Assembly: GCA_045534095.1 (NCBI GenBank)
Contig: JAZSJA010000119.1
Coordinates: 1-18,665, forward strand
Source: UMGS1279 sp045534095
Lineage (GTDB): Bacteria > Bacillota > Clostridia > Oscillospirales > Acutalibacteraceae
Reading direction: 5' to 3'
DNA length: 18,665 bases
The notes below the pieces were generated by a model. The model was not told the DNA's origin, made no database searches, and saw only the letters and a program-made list of their open reading frames with translations. Position 1 is the stretch's first letter, and every line of letters starts with the position of its first letter. Of the stretch, positions 7,245 through 14,692 are shown one piece after another. Position numbers and translations under genes: made by a program.

Positions 7245-7297
7245 TCTTTTTTAAAATTCATTTTACTGTTACCTCTTAAAAAGTTCAAATCTAAAAC

Positions 7298-7335
7298 AAA
7301 AGCCTTTTCTGATTTTTGCTTCAGAAAAGGCTTTT
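7298..7335. terminator. Bidirectional terminator between convergent genes
   Basis: A perfect 15-bp inverted repeat has arms 7298-7312 and 7321-7335 with an 8-base loop. A-rich on the left and T-rich on the right on each strand, it can end both the germination gene (plus) and the bile salt hydrolase gene (minus). Confidence 0.92.
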
Positions 7336-7352
7336 AAAATTAGGCAAAAAAT

Positions 7353-8327
7353 TTAACCATTTTGCCTTACTATATTTTCTTGTTTTAACAGTTCAAAGGT
7401 TATAAGCCTTTCACCCTTTAAATTCTCTCTTTTCATATCCACCGCCGTTATACTGCGATTACCATAGGTGGTGTAATAATAAATCCCCTTATTAACGTTC
7501 ATACAAGCAGAATAAAGGGTATATTCATATTTATCATTCACCAAATTAAGCCCTCTCACCTGTTCCACCGCCCCTAAAATATGGAAAAATTGACCTACCG
7601 CAGAGTTTTCATTTTCCTCGCAAATGGAGTTGAGCTTTGTAAAAGCAGCCCTGACAAATCGAGAGGATGAAGATAAATCTCCCGGAAGCCCAATAGCACC
7701 CAATCCAAGGCTATAGGGGACGTATTCTATTGCATTTGAAAAGGCTTTTTCGGGATTTTTTACGGAGAGAGCAGAATAATTTTGCAGCAGTAGCATTTGT
7801 ACATCAAAGGGTGGATTATTGGTGAGAACGCCGATTTTATTTTCGTAAATTTTAATCCCATCCCTCATTGGCTCCACCACCAAAGAACGATTTTTATCAC
7901 TTATCATAAAATGGAGAGGGGTGTTAGGAAGCCTACTATTAAACTGCAAATTAACAAAATTTATTTCATTTATAACCTTAATTACCTCATCTGCACTATC
8001 AAAATGTGAAAGCAAATAATGTATAAACTCAAAGGGAGCAAGGTTGATTTTACCCTTCTTTTCATCTCCATAAAATGCGTTATCAGGGAAATTAAGGGCG
8101 GCAACTGCAAGCCCTTTTTCATTAACTCCGTCGTAATAAAGGGGGTATCCCTGTTCTACAGTTGCCATACCAATAAAAGCAAGATGTTTTTTACTCTCCC
8201 CTACCATTTTAAACTTTAAAGGAAAATTTTGCGGAGTTATTACCACCTGTTCATTATAGTTGTAATAAAGATCTAAATTTCTGCCAAAATAGCGATCTTT
8301 TGCATTAAAATTTATTGCAGTACACAT
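7353..8327 (-). CDS. bsh: Bile salt hydrolase (choloylglycine hydrolase family, Ntn hydrolase)
   Basis: The enzyme hydrolyses the amide bond of glycine- or taurine-conjugated bile salts, releasing free bile acid. I start it at ATG 8327, not at an upstream in-frame start (8360), because this yields MCTA with Cys2 as the N-terminal nucleophile once Met is removed; the 324-residue length fits the family. Other expected residues are in place: R16 and D19 in GRNLD, N79 in AALNFPDN, N170/N171 in VLTNNP, and R223 in SSSRFVRA. AVEQVRGLN and KGIYYYTTYGN also resemble clostridial and lactobacillal BSH rather than penicillin V acylases. There is no signal peptide, so it is cytoplasmic. The gene is monocistronic, divergent from the rhamnosidase gene, and implies life in an animal gut. 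Confidence 0.92.
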   Translation of the reverse strand: MCTAINFNAKDRYFGRNLDLYYNYNEQVVITPQNFPLKFKMVGESKKHLAFIGMATVEQGYPLYYDGVNEKGLAVAALNFPDNAFYGDEKKGKINLAPFEFIHYLLSHFDSADEVIKVINEINFVNLQFNSRLPNTPLHFMISDKNRSLVVEPMRDGIKIYENKIGVLTNNPPFDVQMLLLQNYSALSVKNPEKAFSNAIEYVPYSLGLGAIGLPGDLSSSSRFVRAAFTKLNSICEENENSAVGQFFHILGAVEQVRGLNLVNDKYEYTLYSACMNVNKGIYYYTTYGNRSITAVDMKRENLKGERLITFELLKQENIVRQNG

Positions 8328-8383
8328 ATTATCACCGTTTTTATTATGCCCAAAAAACAATTGATCTGTGACTCTATGGCCAC

Positions 8384-8403
8384 GGAATGGTCAAGCCCGT
8401 TCC
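8384..8403 (-). other. Stem-loop at the likely 5' end of the bsh transcript
   Basis: GGAATGG (8384-8390) and CCGTTCC (8397-8403) form a 7-bp stem with one G-T wobble and a six-base loop. There is no T-run on either side, so it is unlikely to be a terminator. If the candidate bsh promoter at 8409-8436 is right, the hairpin lies at the extreme 5' end of the mRNA, where it could stabilise it. Confidence 0.4.
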
Positions 8404-8408
8404 CTACG

Positions 8409-8436
8409 TTGATACCATATTTTCCCCATTTTATAA
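8409..8436 (-). promoter_or_regulatory. bsh: Candidate bsh promoter with extended -10
   Basis: On the minus strand TGG-TATCAA gives an extended -10 (TATCAA at 8414-8409), preceded at 16 bp by a weak TTATAA -35. The -10 lies inside an 11-bp sequence, ATATGGTATCA, that is repeated at the rhamnosidase promoter in opposite orientation. Confidence 0.4.
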
Positions 8437-8501
8437 AATCGCAAAATTTTGTAGTTATTTCGCAAAAAAATCCATTGATTTTTACACAATATATGGTATC
8501 A
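8410..8501. repeat. 11-bp inverted repeat pair spanning the bsh/rhamnosidase divergent promoters
   Basis: TGATACCATAT at 8410-8420 is the exact reverse complement of ATATGGTATCA at 8491-8501. Each arm overlaps the candidate -10 of one divergent promoter. The 70 bp between the arms is AT-rich and contains both -35 regions. It could be paired operators, or terminal repeats of a small inserted element. Confidence 0.7.
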
Positions 8502-8502
8502 T
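8475..8502 (+). promoter_or_regulatory. Candidate promoter of the rhamnosidase gene
   Basis: -35 TTGATT (8475-8480), a 16-bp spacer and TATCAT (8497-8502) with TGG before it, an extended -10. It lies 82 bp before the start codon. Confidence 0.55.
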
Positions 8503-8583
8503 AATTATATAAATAATATTGATTTTTTCTACATATATATTTTTATAAAATATTGTTTTTTGCATCGTTTCGGGGAGATAAAA

Positions 8584-11391
8584 ATGGCTTTGGATAACGT
8601 GAAAATTTGCGAACTAAAAATAAATGATTTATTCGCTCCAATCGGAATAGATACTGCCACGCCAAATTTCAGTTGGAAAATGAAATCCAAAAACCTTGGT
8701 GCAGTACAAACTGCATACAACATCATTGTTGCCGATTCAAAGGGCACCGAGGTTTGGAACACAAACTGGGTAGAGAGTAGTGATTCTCTCAACCTACCCT
8801 ATGGCGGTGACACCCTCATTTCATCTGAAAAATACACCGTAAAGGTGGCTATTAAGGACGAAAAAGGAGTAGCAACAGATTACATAGAATCCTATTTTGA
8901 AACTGCCCTTTTTGAGGCAGACGCATTTGATGACACCAAATGGATAAGTTATGACAACACCGCCAATGAAAAGGTAGGCAATGAAAAAAATCTCCCTGCA
9001 TATCGCAAAGAAATATTTGTTAAAAGCGGACTTAAAGCCGCCAAGCTTTACGTAAGCGGTCTTGGCGTTTTTGAGGCCTACCTGAACGGCAAAAGAGTTT
9101 CAAATCTTTTAAGCGACGGCTCATTGGTGTATGATGAATTAAAGCCCGGATACACCAACGGATTTATTCGCCGTACTTACAACACCTATGACCTGACTCA
9201 TATGATAAACGCAGGCGAAAATAACGTCCTCTCAGGCATTGTTACCGACGGTTGGTGGAGTGCAAAGGACAGTCTTTTAAAACAGGGCGAAGAGCCCGCC
9301 TTTTTTGCCAAGTTGATTTTAATTTACGATGATGGCACTAAGGAGGCAGTAAACACAGACCAATCCTTTAAAACAGCAAGGGTAGCTCCCCTTCAAGTCG
9401 GCACTACCATCTATCATGGCGAAAAATATGACGCTACCGTTGACACCTCTTGGATGATGCCTAACTACGACGATTCCAATTGGTCTACCCCAAAAATCAA
9501 CACCGAATTTGTAGGCAAACCCTACGCCCAAGCGGGTGCTTTTGTAAAAATCCGCAAGGATTTAGAAAGAACTCCCCAAAAAATCACCATTTACGAGGGT
9601 GCTACCGACCTAAAACCCGATTTTTACGGCAAAATAAACACCATCGCAGAATATAAAAGCGGTGATGATATTATTTTAAATCCCAATCAAAATCTTTTAA
9701 TTGACTTTGGTCAGAATATAGCAGGTTGGGAAAATCTTAACCTTACCTCTGAGTGCGGTACTGTTGTGACGGTGCGTCACGCAGAAATGCTAAACGACGG
9801 TTGCGGAGCCCTTTCGAGGGGTAATGATGGTCCCGAGGGCAGTATTTACACCGCCAGTTATCGTTCTGCCACTGCAAAAACCGTTTACGTTACCGCGGGT
9901 GTCGAAAAGGAAGCTTGGCATCCCTCCTTCTCCTTCTACGGCTTCCGTTACGTTGAAATCACAGTTTCAAAACCCACCACAATTCACTTGGTTACAGCAA
10001 GTGTTGTGTCCTCGGTATTTAAGGATACCGCACAAATCTCCACATCTAATAATGATATAAACCAGCTTATAAGCAACGTTAAATGGGGTATGTACGGAAA
10101 CTACCTCTCGGTCCCCACCGACTGCCCACAACGTGACGAGCGTTTAGGTTGGCTTGCCGATACTCAAATTTTCGCCCAAACAGGCTTATATTTAGGCGAC
10201 AACAAGGCATTTTTAAGAAAATTTCTTGCCGACATTCGTGACGGTCAAATGCTTGACAAAGCTAATGCCGATTACGGCGGATATCCCGCTATTGCTCCCA
10301 ACTCCTTTGATTTAGGTTGCCACGGAAACTACGGTTGGGCCGATTGCGGAATAATTCTCCCCTACTATTTATATATGATGAGTGGCGACACCTCCATAAT
10401 AAACGAAATGTGGAGTTCAATGCGGCTTTATATGGATGAATTCTTGTCAAAAAGAAAATACGGTGGCAACACTATTTTCTGCGATTGGCTTGCCTATGAA
10501 CCTAGAACAGATATAGGCAACCAAATGCTTGGCATATCCTTTATCGCTTTAGATGCTCTTATGATGATTTCTATGGCAAACGCCATTGGCGAAACCGCCG
10601 CAGCCGAGCATTACATCAAGGTTTATAATAGGCAAAAGGAACTTTATAAAGCAGAGTTTGTTAATGAGGACGGCTCCTTAAAGCACTCAAATCAGGCGGT
10701 TTGCCTCTACGCTCTTTATACCAATTTGGTAGATAATACCGAAGCTGTTATAAATCAGCTTGTAGCAAATATTGAGGGTAATAATAACAAGCTTCAAACA
10801 GGGTTCTTAGGCACCGCCATTATAATGACCACCCTTACAAAGGTTGGTCGCGTTGATATCGCCTATAAACTGCTCCTGCAACACGAAAATCCATCTTGGC
10901 TTTATTCGGTTGACCAAGGTGCGACCACAATTTGGGAGCGTTGGAACTCATACACCGTTGATGATGGATTTGGTGACGTTTCCATGAACTCCTTTAACCA
11001 CTACGCCTATGGTGCGGTACTTGGTTGGATGTTCTCAAATATGGTGGGTATTGATTTTGATAAAAATAAACCCGGATTTAAGCATATAATCCTTTCACCT
11101 AAGCCTGACGCTTCAATAAAAACCGTAAACGCATCCTATAATTCTCCTTATGGCGAAATAGTAAGCAATATGACCTATGAGGGCGAGAATTGGCTTTATA
11201 ATGCAACCGTTCCCGCCAATACCACCGCTACCATAAAAATTCCCACCCAAAACATCTCAAAGGTTTTGGTAAACAACAAAACGGCAAACGAGGTTAATCT
11301 CTTGGCAGATGGCATTGAGTATTCTCGCCTTGAAAATGGATTTGCAATATTCAATGCAGTGGCAGGTAGCTTCAGTTTTCTTAAAAATTAG
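8584..11391 (+). CDS. Alpha-L-rhamnosidase, glycoside hydrolase family 78
   Basis: Start is ATG at 8584 (935 residues), 5 bases after GGGGAGA; an upstream TTG at 8560 would put that ribosome binding site inside the gene. An N-terminal beta domain opens with the CELKIND...PNFSWKM region typical of the family. It is followed by the rhamnosidase N domain (LYVSGLGVFEAYLNGKRVS) and an (alpha/alpha)6 catalytic domain with CPQRDERLGW (514-523), where E519 is the expected general acid. TTIWERW places E785 as the expected base, followed by a C-terminal beta domain. The enzyme inverts and releases terminal L-rhamnose from plant glycosides, pectic side chains or bacterial glycans. No signal peptide is seen, so it probably acts on imported oligosaccharides. 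It is monocistronic, divergent from bsh, with a terminator after it. No transporter or rhamnose catabolic gene lies nearby. Confidence 0.93.
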   Translation: MALDNVKICELKINDLFAPIGIDTATPNFSWKMKSKNLGAVQTAYNIIVADSKGTEVWNTNWVESSDSLNLPYGGDTLISSEKYTVKVAIKDEKGVATDYIESYFETALFEADAFDDTKWISYDNTANEKVGNEKNLPAYRKEIFVKSGLKAAKLYVSGLGVFEAYLNGKRVSNLLSDGSLVYDELKPGYTNGFIRRTYNTYDLTHMINAGENNVLSGIVTDGWWSAKDSLLKQGEEPAFFAKLILIYDDGTKEAVNTDQSFKTARVAPLQVGTTIYHGEKYDATVDTSWMMPNYDDSNWSTPKINTEFVGKPYAQAGAFVKIRKDLERTPQKITIYEGATDLKPDFYGKINTIAEYKSGDDIILNPNQNLLIDFGQNIAGWENLNLTSECGTVVTVRHAEMLNDGCGALSRGNDGPEGSIYTASYRSATAKTVYVTAGVEKEAWHPSFSFYGFRYVEITVSKPTTIHLVTASVVSSVFKDTAQISTSNNDINQLISNVKWGMYGNYLSVPTDCPQRDERLGWLADTQIFAQTGLYLGDNKAFLRKFLADIRDGQMLDKANADYGGYPAIAPNSFDLGCHGNYGWADCGIILPYYLYMMSGDTSIINEMWSSMRLYMDEFLSKRKYGGNTIFCDWLAYEPRTDIGNQMLGISFIALDALMMISMANAIGETAAAEHYIKVYNRQKELYKAEFVNEDGSLKHSNQAVCLYALYTNLVDNTEAVINQLVANIEGNNNKLQTGFLGTAIIMTTLTKVGRVDIAYKLLLQHENPSWLYSVDQGATTIWERWNSYTVDDGFGDVSMNSFNHYAYGAVLGWMFSNMVGIDFDKNKPGFKHIILSPKPDASIKTVNASYNSPYGEIVSNMTYEGENWLYNATVPANTTATIKIPTQNISKVLVNNKTANEVNLLADGIEYSRLENGFAIFNAVAGSFSFLKN

Positions 11392-11412
11392 TGTATTTAC
11401 CTATAAAACTCT

Positions 11413-11444
11413 ATCTTAGCAAGAATTAAATTTCCCGCTAAGAT
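11413..11444 (+). repeat. Inverted repeat just after the rhamnosidase gene
   Basis: ATCTTAGC (11413-11420) and GCTAAGAT (11437-11444) form an 8-bp stem with a 16-base loop. There is no T-run. It may be a 3' mRNA structure upstream of the real terminator. Confidence 0.4.
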
Positions 11445-11486
11445 GCCCTAATTTTGATTATTCCTATTAAATAGTTTCTCCCCCAG

Positions 11487-11522
11487 AAAAGGCACCTTCC
11501 CATAAAAGGGAGGGTGCCTTTT
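11487..11522 (+). terminator. Intrinsic terminator of the rhamnosidase gene
   Basis: AAAAGGCACC pairs with GGTGCCTTTT and the inner TTCCC with GGGAG, giving about 15 bp around an ATAAAA loop. The right arm ends in TTTT, with A-rich sequence on the left. Confidence 0.88.
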
Positions 11523-11560
11523 CGCATAGCGTTTTATGAATTTTAAGGATGAGTATAATA

Positions 11561-11593
11561 AAAAGCCTTGGCATTTTTATTGCCAAGGCTTTT
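11561..11593 (-). terminator. Intrinsic terminator of the ireB / small-protein unit
   Basis: AAAAGCCTTGGCA (11561-11573) and TGCCAAGGCTTTT (11581-11593) are perfectly complementary with a 7-base loop. On the minus strand the stem is followed by T-rich sequence, ten bases after the stop of the 95-residue gene. Confidence 0.9.
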
Positions 11594-11602
11594 GTTGTAA
11601 TA

Positions 11603-11890
11603 TTACTTTTCCTCTTTTAATGCACGCTCTAGCCAAATGGATGCCATATCCATTGCATTGTAAAGTCCACGTCTTTCACCATTTTTAACAAAACGTTCCA
11701 TAATGGGAATTTCGGGATCGGTTTTGAGAAGTTGAATTTGAATTTTATCGGGAAGCTCCTCGCCGTTTTCTTCTTTTGTGCTTAAAACTTGTAATACGCA
11801 AACGTATTCATCTGACATATTACCGTAATATATGGTGTTACCGCCACGCACTAATGGGCGGCCTTTGTAGGTAAGAAATTGCTCTGCCAT
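11603..11890 (-). CDS. Small conserved-looking protein next to ireB, function unknown
   Basis: This 95-residue protein starts at ATG with AAGGATGG upstream. It begins MAEQFLTYKGRPLVRGGNTI, followed by YYGNMSDEYVCVLQVL, and ends in an amphipathic helix, GLYNAMDMASIWLERALK. I recall similar small proteins in Clostridia, often annotated hypothetical, but know no function. It is soluble and acidic to neutral, without cysteine pairs or membrane segments. It lies 34 bp after ireB and shares its terminator, so it is likely cotranscribed and possibly related to IreB in role. Confidence 0.75.
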   Translation of the reverse strand: MAEQFLTYKGRPLVRGGNTIYYGNMSDEYVCVLQVLSTKEENGEELPDKIQIQLLKTDPEIPIMERFVKNGERRGLYNAMDMASIWLERALKEEK

Positions 11891-11924
11891 ACCTATACCA
11901 TCCTTTCTTAAAAGTAGGTTTTTG

Positions 11925-12176
11925 CTAATTGGTCATATAATACTTTACAAGGGTTTGAAGCAGAGTATCACGGTCAATTCTGCGTATTAAATTCCTTGCA
12001 TTATTATGGGTGGTGATATAGGTAGGGTCTTCTGAAAGAATATAACCCACCATTTGATTTATAGGATTATAACCCTTTTCTTTAAGTGCATTATAAACCG
12101 TAAGCAAAATTTCACGAATCTCGCGGTCACGCTCGCTGCCTAACGAAAAGGTCATGGTTCTATCCATTTTATCCAT
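11925..12176 (-). CDS. ireB: IreB family regulatory phosphoprotein (UPF0297 / DUF965)
   Basis: This 83-residue protein contains DRTMTFSLGSE, NPINQMVGYILSEDPTYIT and HNNARNLIRRIDRD, the signature of the family. In Enterococcus faecalis, IreB is a small dimer phosphorylated by the Ser/Thr kinase IreK and lowers cephalosporin resistance; in Clostridia its role is inferred. I choose ATG 12176 (MDKMDRTM), about 10 bases after AAGGAG. A GTG at 12185 nearly touches the ribosome binding site, and ATG 12167 is a possible later start. The gene has its own promoter, though readthrough from pheT is also possible since no GC-rich terminator separates them. The usual neighbours alaS and ruvX are not present in this window. 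Confidence 0.9.
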   Translation of the reverse strand: MDKMDRTMTFSLGSERDREIREILLTVYNALKEKGYNPINQMVGYILSEDPTYITTHNNARNLIRRIDRDTLLQTLVKYYMTN

Positions 12177-12208
12177 ATATATCACTCTCCTTAAATTCTT
12201 ACAATACT

Positions 12209-12237
12209 ATTTTATACTAAAACGGTATATATTTCAA
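12209..12237 (-). promoter_or_regulatory. ireB: SigmaA-type promoter of ireB
   Basis: On the minus strand -35 TTGAAA (12237-12232), a 17-bp spacer and -10 TAAAAT (12214-12209). It lies in an AT-rich gap that also holds palindromes such as ATTTAATTAAAT, but no GC-rich terminator for pheT. Confidence 0.7.
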
Positions 12238-12284
12238 GTATTTTTGCGTTATTTAATTAAATATTAAATAATTATTTCTAAATA

Positions 12285-14675
12285 CTATCGGCGAAGCTCG
12301 GCACCGGCAGCGCTAAGTTTCTTAATTACCTTATTCATAACCGTTTCAATTTGCTCATCTGTAAGGGTTGCATCGGCAGAACGAAGTGTTAGGTTAAAGG
12401 CAACGCTCTTTTTACCCTCAGGAATTTGTGCACCCTCATAAATATCGAAAATAGATGCAGTTTCCAATAATTTTCCGCCCGCATTCTTAATAATATCAAG
12501 CAAATCGCCAACAGGAATTTCAGAATCACAAAGAAGTGCAAGGTCACGGCTAACTGCAGGGAATTTTGGTAGGGGTGAATAAATAACCAAAGGATTATTA
12601 GAATCTGCCAATAAATCCAAGTAGATTTCAGCAACGTATGCTCTGGTTGTTAAATCAAAGTTATCTGCGGTATTGGGGTGAACCTCACCAAAAACTGCAA
12701 CGATTTTGTCGCCCATAACCGCCTTAGCAGCTCTGCCGGGATGGAGATATGGCTCATCGGCACGCTCATATTTAACCTCGGCACCGCAAAGCTCCATAAC
12801 CTGCTCCACAATACCTTTAAGGGTATAGAAATCTTCATTTTCGCCATAGATACCGAGAGCAAGAGTTTTAAGCTCGTCAGGTTGCTCTGTCATAGGCAGA
12901 CTCTTTGGAATAAAACGCTTTGAGATTTCAAAGAATGCAGCCTCGCTGTTTTTGCGATTCATATTGGTGGAAACAACGGTGAGCATTGAGGTTACAAGCT
13001 GAGTACGCATTACAGAATACTCATCACCCAATGGGTTAAGGATTTTAATTGCCTTGCGACGATTATCCTCTTCAGAGAGATTAAGTGGCTCTAAAGCCTT
13101 AGAACCTATAAAGGAATAGGTTGCAATTTCATAAAGTCCGTTTGATGTAAGAAGCTTTTTAATTTTATCATCAAGGGCACGCTCGGGAGAAACCTTACCT
13201 CTTAAAATTGCTCCGCTTATTGGAGTACCAACAATGTGGTCATAACCATAAATACGCATAACCTCTTCGGCAATATCTGCCATATATTCGATATCGTCAC
13301 GGAATGATGGAATACGGCAGTTTAAGGTATCTCCATCAAGGGTGGTGGGAATATAAAGGCTGTTGAGAATATTTACCATAGTATCGGCAGAGATTTCAAG
13401 ACCTAAAAGGGCATTGATTTTTGATACGCTAACGCTAAGCTCACGCTCTGCGGGCAGACCGTTGTTGGCATCCAAAACGCCATCAACAATTTCGCCTGCG
13501 CCAAGCTCATAAATAAGCTGTAATGCACGATTGGAGGCATATTCGGTGTTCATAATATCGGTGCCACGCTCAAATCTTGCACTGGATTCAGTACGGGTAC
13601 CAAGGGCTCTTGCGGTACGGCGAACGCTATCACGACGGAATTTAGCCGACTCTAAGAAAAGGTCTCTGGTGTCGTCCTTGATTTCACTATTTAAACCGCC
13701 CATAATACCGGCAAGGCAGGATGGATTTTCAGCATCTGCGATAACAAGCATATCGGTAGTTAAATTATGCTCTTTCTCATCAAGAGTTGTGATTTTTTCG
13801 CCCTCTTTTGCGGTACGAACAACAATCTTTCCACCCTTAATATCACGATAATCAAAGGCGTGGAGAGGTTGACCTGTTTCAAGCATAACAAAGTTTGTAA
13901 TATCAACAATATTATTTATGGCACGCATACCTGCAGCCTTTAAAGCACGCTTCATCCAATCGGGAGAGGGTGCGATTTTAAGATTTTTAACAAATCTACC
14001 AACGTAACGTGGGCAGAGGTCAAAGTTTTCAACCTCCAACTTCATATAGTTGTTTATATCATCCCCAACGGTTTGGAAGGTGGGTACGGGAGGATTGAAT
14101 TTTGTACCAAGTACAACACCAATCTCTCTTGCAATACCAAGAATACTCTGGCAATCGGGACGGTTGGCGGTGATTTTAAAGTCGATTATCCAGTCGTTAA
14201 GACCTAAAACCTCACGCATATCGGTACCGGGTGCAATTTCACCCTTTAATATGAGGATGCCGTTTACAGATGCACCCTCGTAATCGTCTTCGGTGATGCA
14301 AAGCTCTTCACCGCTGCAAAGCATACCGTTGGAAACAACACCGCGAAGCTTACCGCTTTTAATGTTCATTCCGTTAGGAAGCTTGGAGTTGTGAAGTGCG
14401 GCGGGTACGTATGCACCCTCAAAAACGTTATTTGCACCCGTAACAATTTGTACAGGCTCCCCCGCACCAACGTCGATTTGGCAAATAACCAAGTGGTCAG
14501 AATTCTCGTGAGGAGTAATCTCTAAAATCTTACCAACAACAACGTTTTCCATAGTGTCGGCGGTGTTTATAGCTTCCTCAACCTCAAAACCTGCCATAAC
14601 CATACGGTCGCAAAGCTCCATAGCGGGAACGTTAATTTCAACGTAAGTTCTAAGTTGTTCTAATGAAACCTTCAT
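12285..14675 (-). CDS. pheT: Phenylalanine-tRNA ligase beta subunit
   Basis: This 796-residue subunit of the cytoplasmic alpha2beta2 PheRS binds tRNA and performs editing of mischarged tyrosine. An N-terminal EMAP-like tRNA-binding domain spans about 40-150 (VVVGKILEITPHENSDHLV). B3/B4 editing and B5 DNA-binding-fold domains follow (MAGFEVEEAI at the N-terminus, TNFVMLETGQPLHAFD near 270). The C-terminal FDX-ACB domain starts near residue 700 (YSPLPKFPAVSRDLALLCD) and binds the anticodon region. Length is normal for the family. Start is ATG with GGGGAG upstream, 17 bp after the pheS stop, so the two form one operon under T-box control. Confidence 0.96.
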   Translation of the reverse strand: MKVSLEQLRTYVEINVPAMELCDRMVMAGFEVEEAINTADTMENVVVGKILEITPHENSDHLVICQIDVGAGEPVQIVTGANNVFEGAYVPAALHNSKLPNGMNIKSGKLRGVVSNGMLCSGEELCITEDDYEGASVNGILILKGEIAPGTDMREVLGLNDWIIDFKITANRPDCQSILGIAREIGVVLGTKFNPPVPTFQTVGDDINNYMKLEVENFDLCPRYVGRFVKNLKIAPSPDWMKRALKAAGMRAINNIVDITNFVMLETGQPLHAFDYRDIKGGKIVVRTAKEGEKITTLDEKEHNLTTDMLVIADAENPSCLAGIMGGLNSEIKDDTRDLFLESAKFRRDSVRRTARALGTRTESSARFERGTDIMNTEYASNRALQLIYELGAGEIVDGVLDANNGLPAERELSVSVSKINALLGLEISADTMVNILNSLYIPTTLDGDTLNCRIPSFRDDIEYMADIAEEVMRIYGYDHIVGTPISGAILRGKVSPERALDDKIKKLLTSNGLYEIATYSFIGSKALEPLNLSEEDNRRKAIKILNPLGDEYSVMRTQLVTSMLTVVSTNMNRKNSEAAFFEISKRFIPKSLPMTEQPDELKTLALGIYGENEDFYTLKGIVEQVMELCGAEVKYERADEPYLHPGRAAKAVMGDKIVAVFGEVHPNTADNFDLTTRAYVAEIYLDLLADSNNPLVIYSPLPKFPAVSRDLALLCDSEIPVGDLLDIIKNAGGKLLETASIFDIYEGAQIPEGKKSVAFNLTLRSADATLTDEQIETVMNKVIKKLSAAGAELRR

Positions 14676-14692
14676 TTTTTACTCCCCTTTCC

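Noticed and set aside
8328..8360. Longer bsh start at 8360
   Set aside because: It would bury the Cys nucleophile at residue 13; Ntn hydrolases of this family need it right after Met.
12253..12284. Terminator after pheT
   Set aside because: Only AT-rich palindromes are present, with no GC stem; not strong enough to call.
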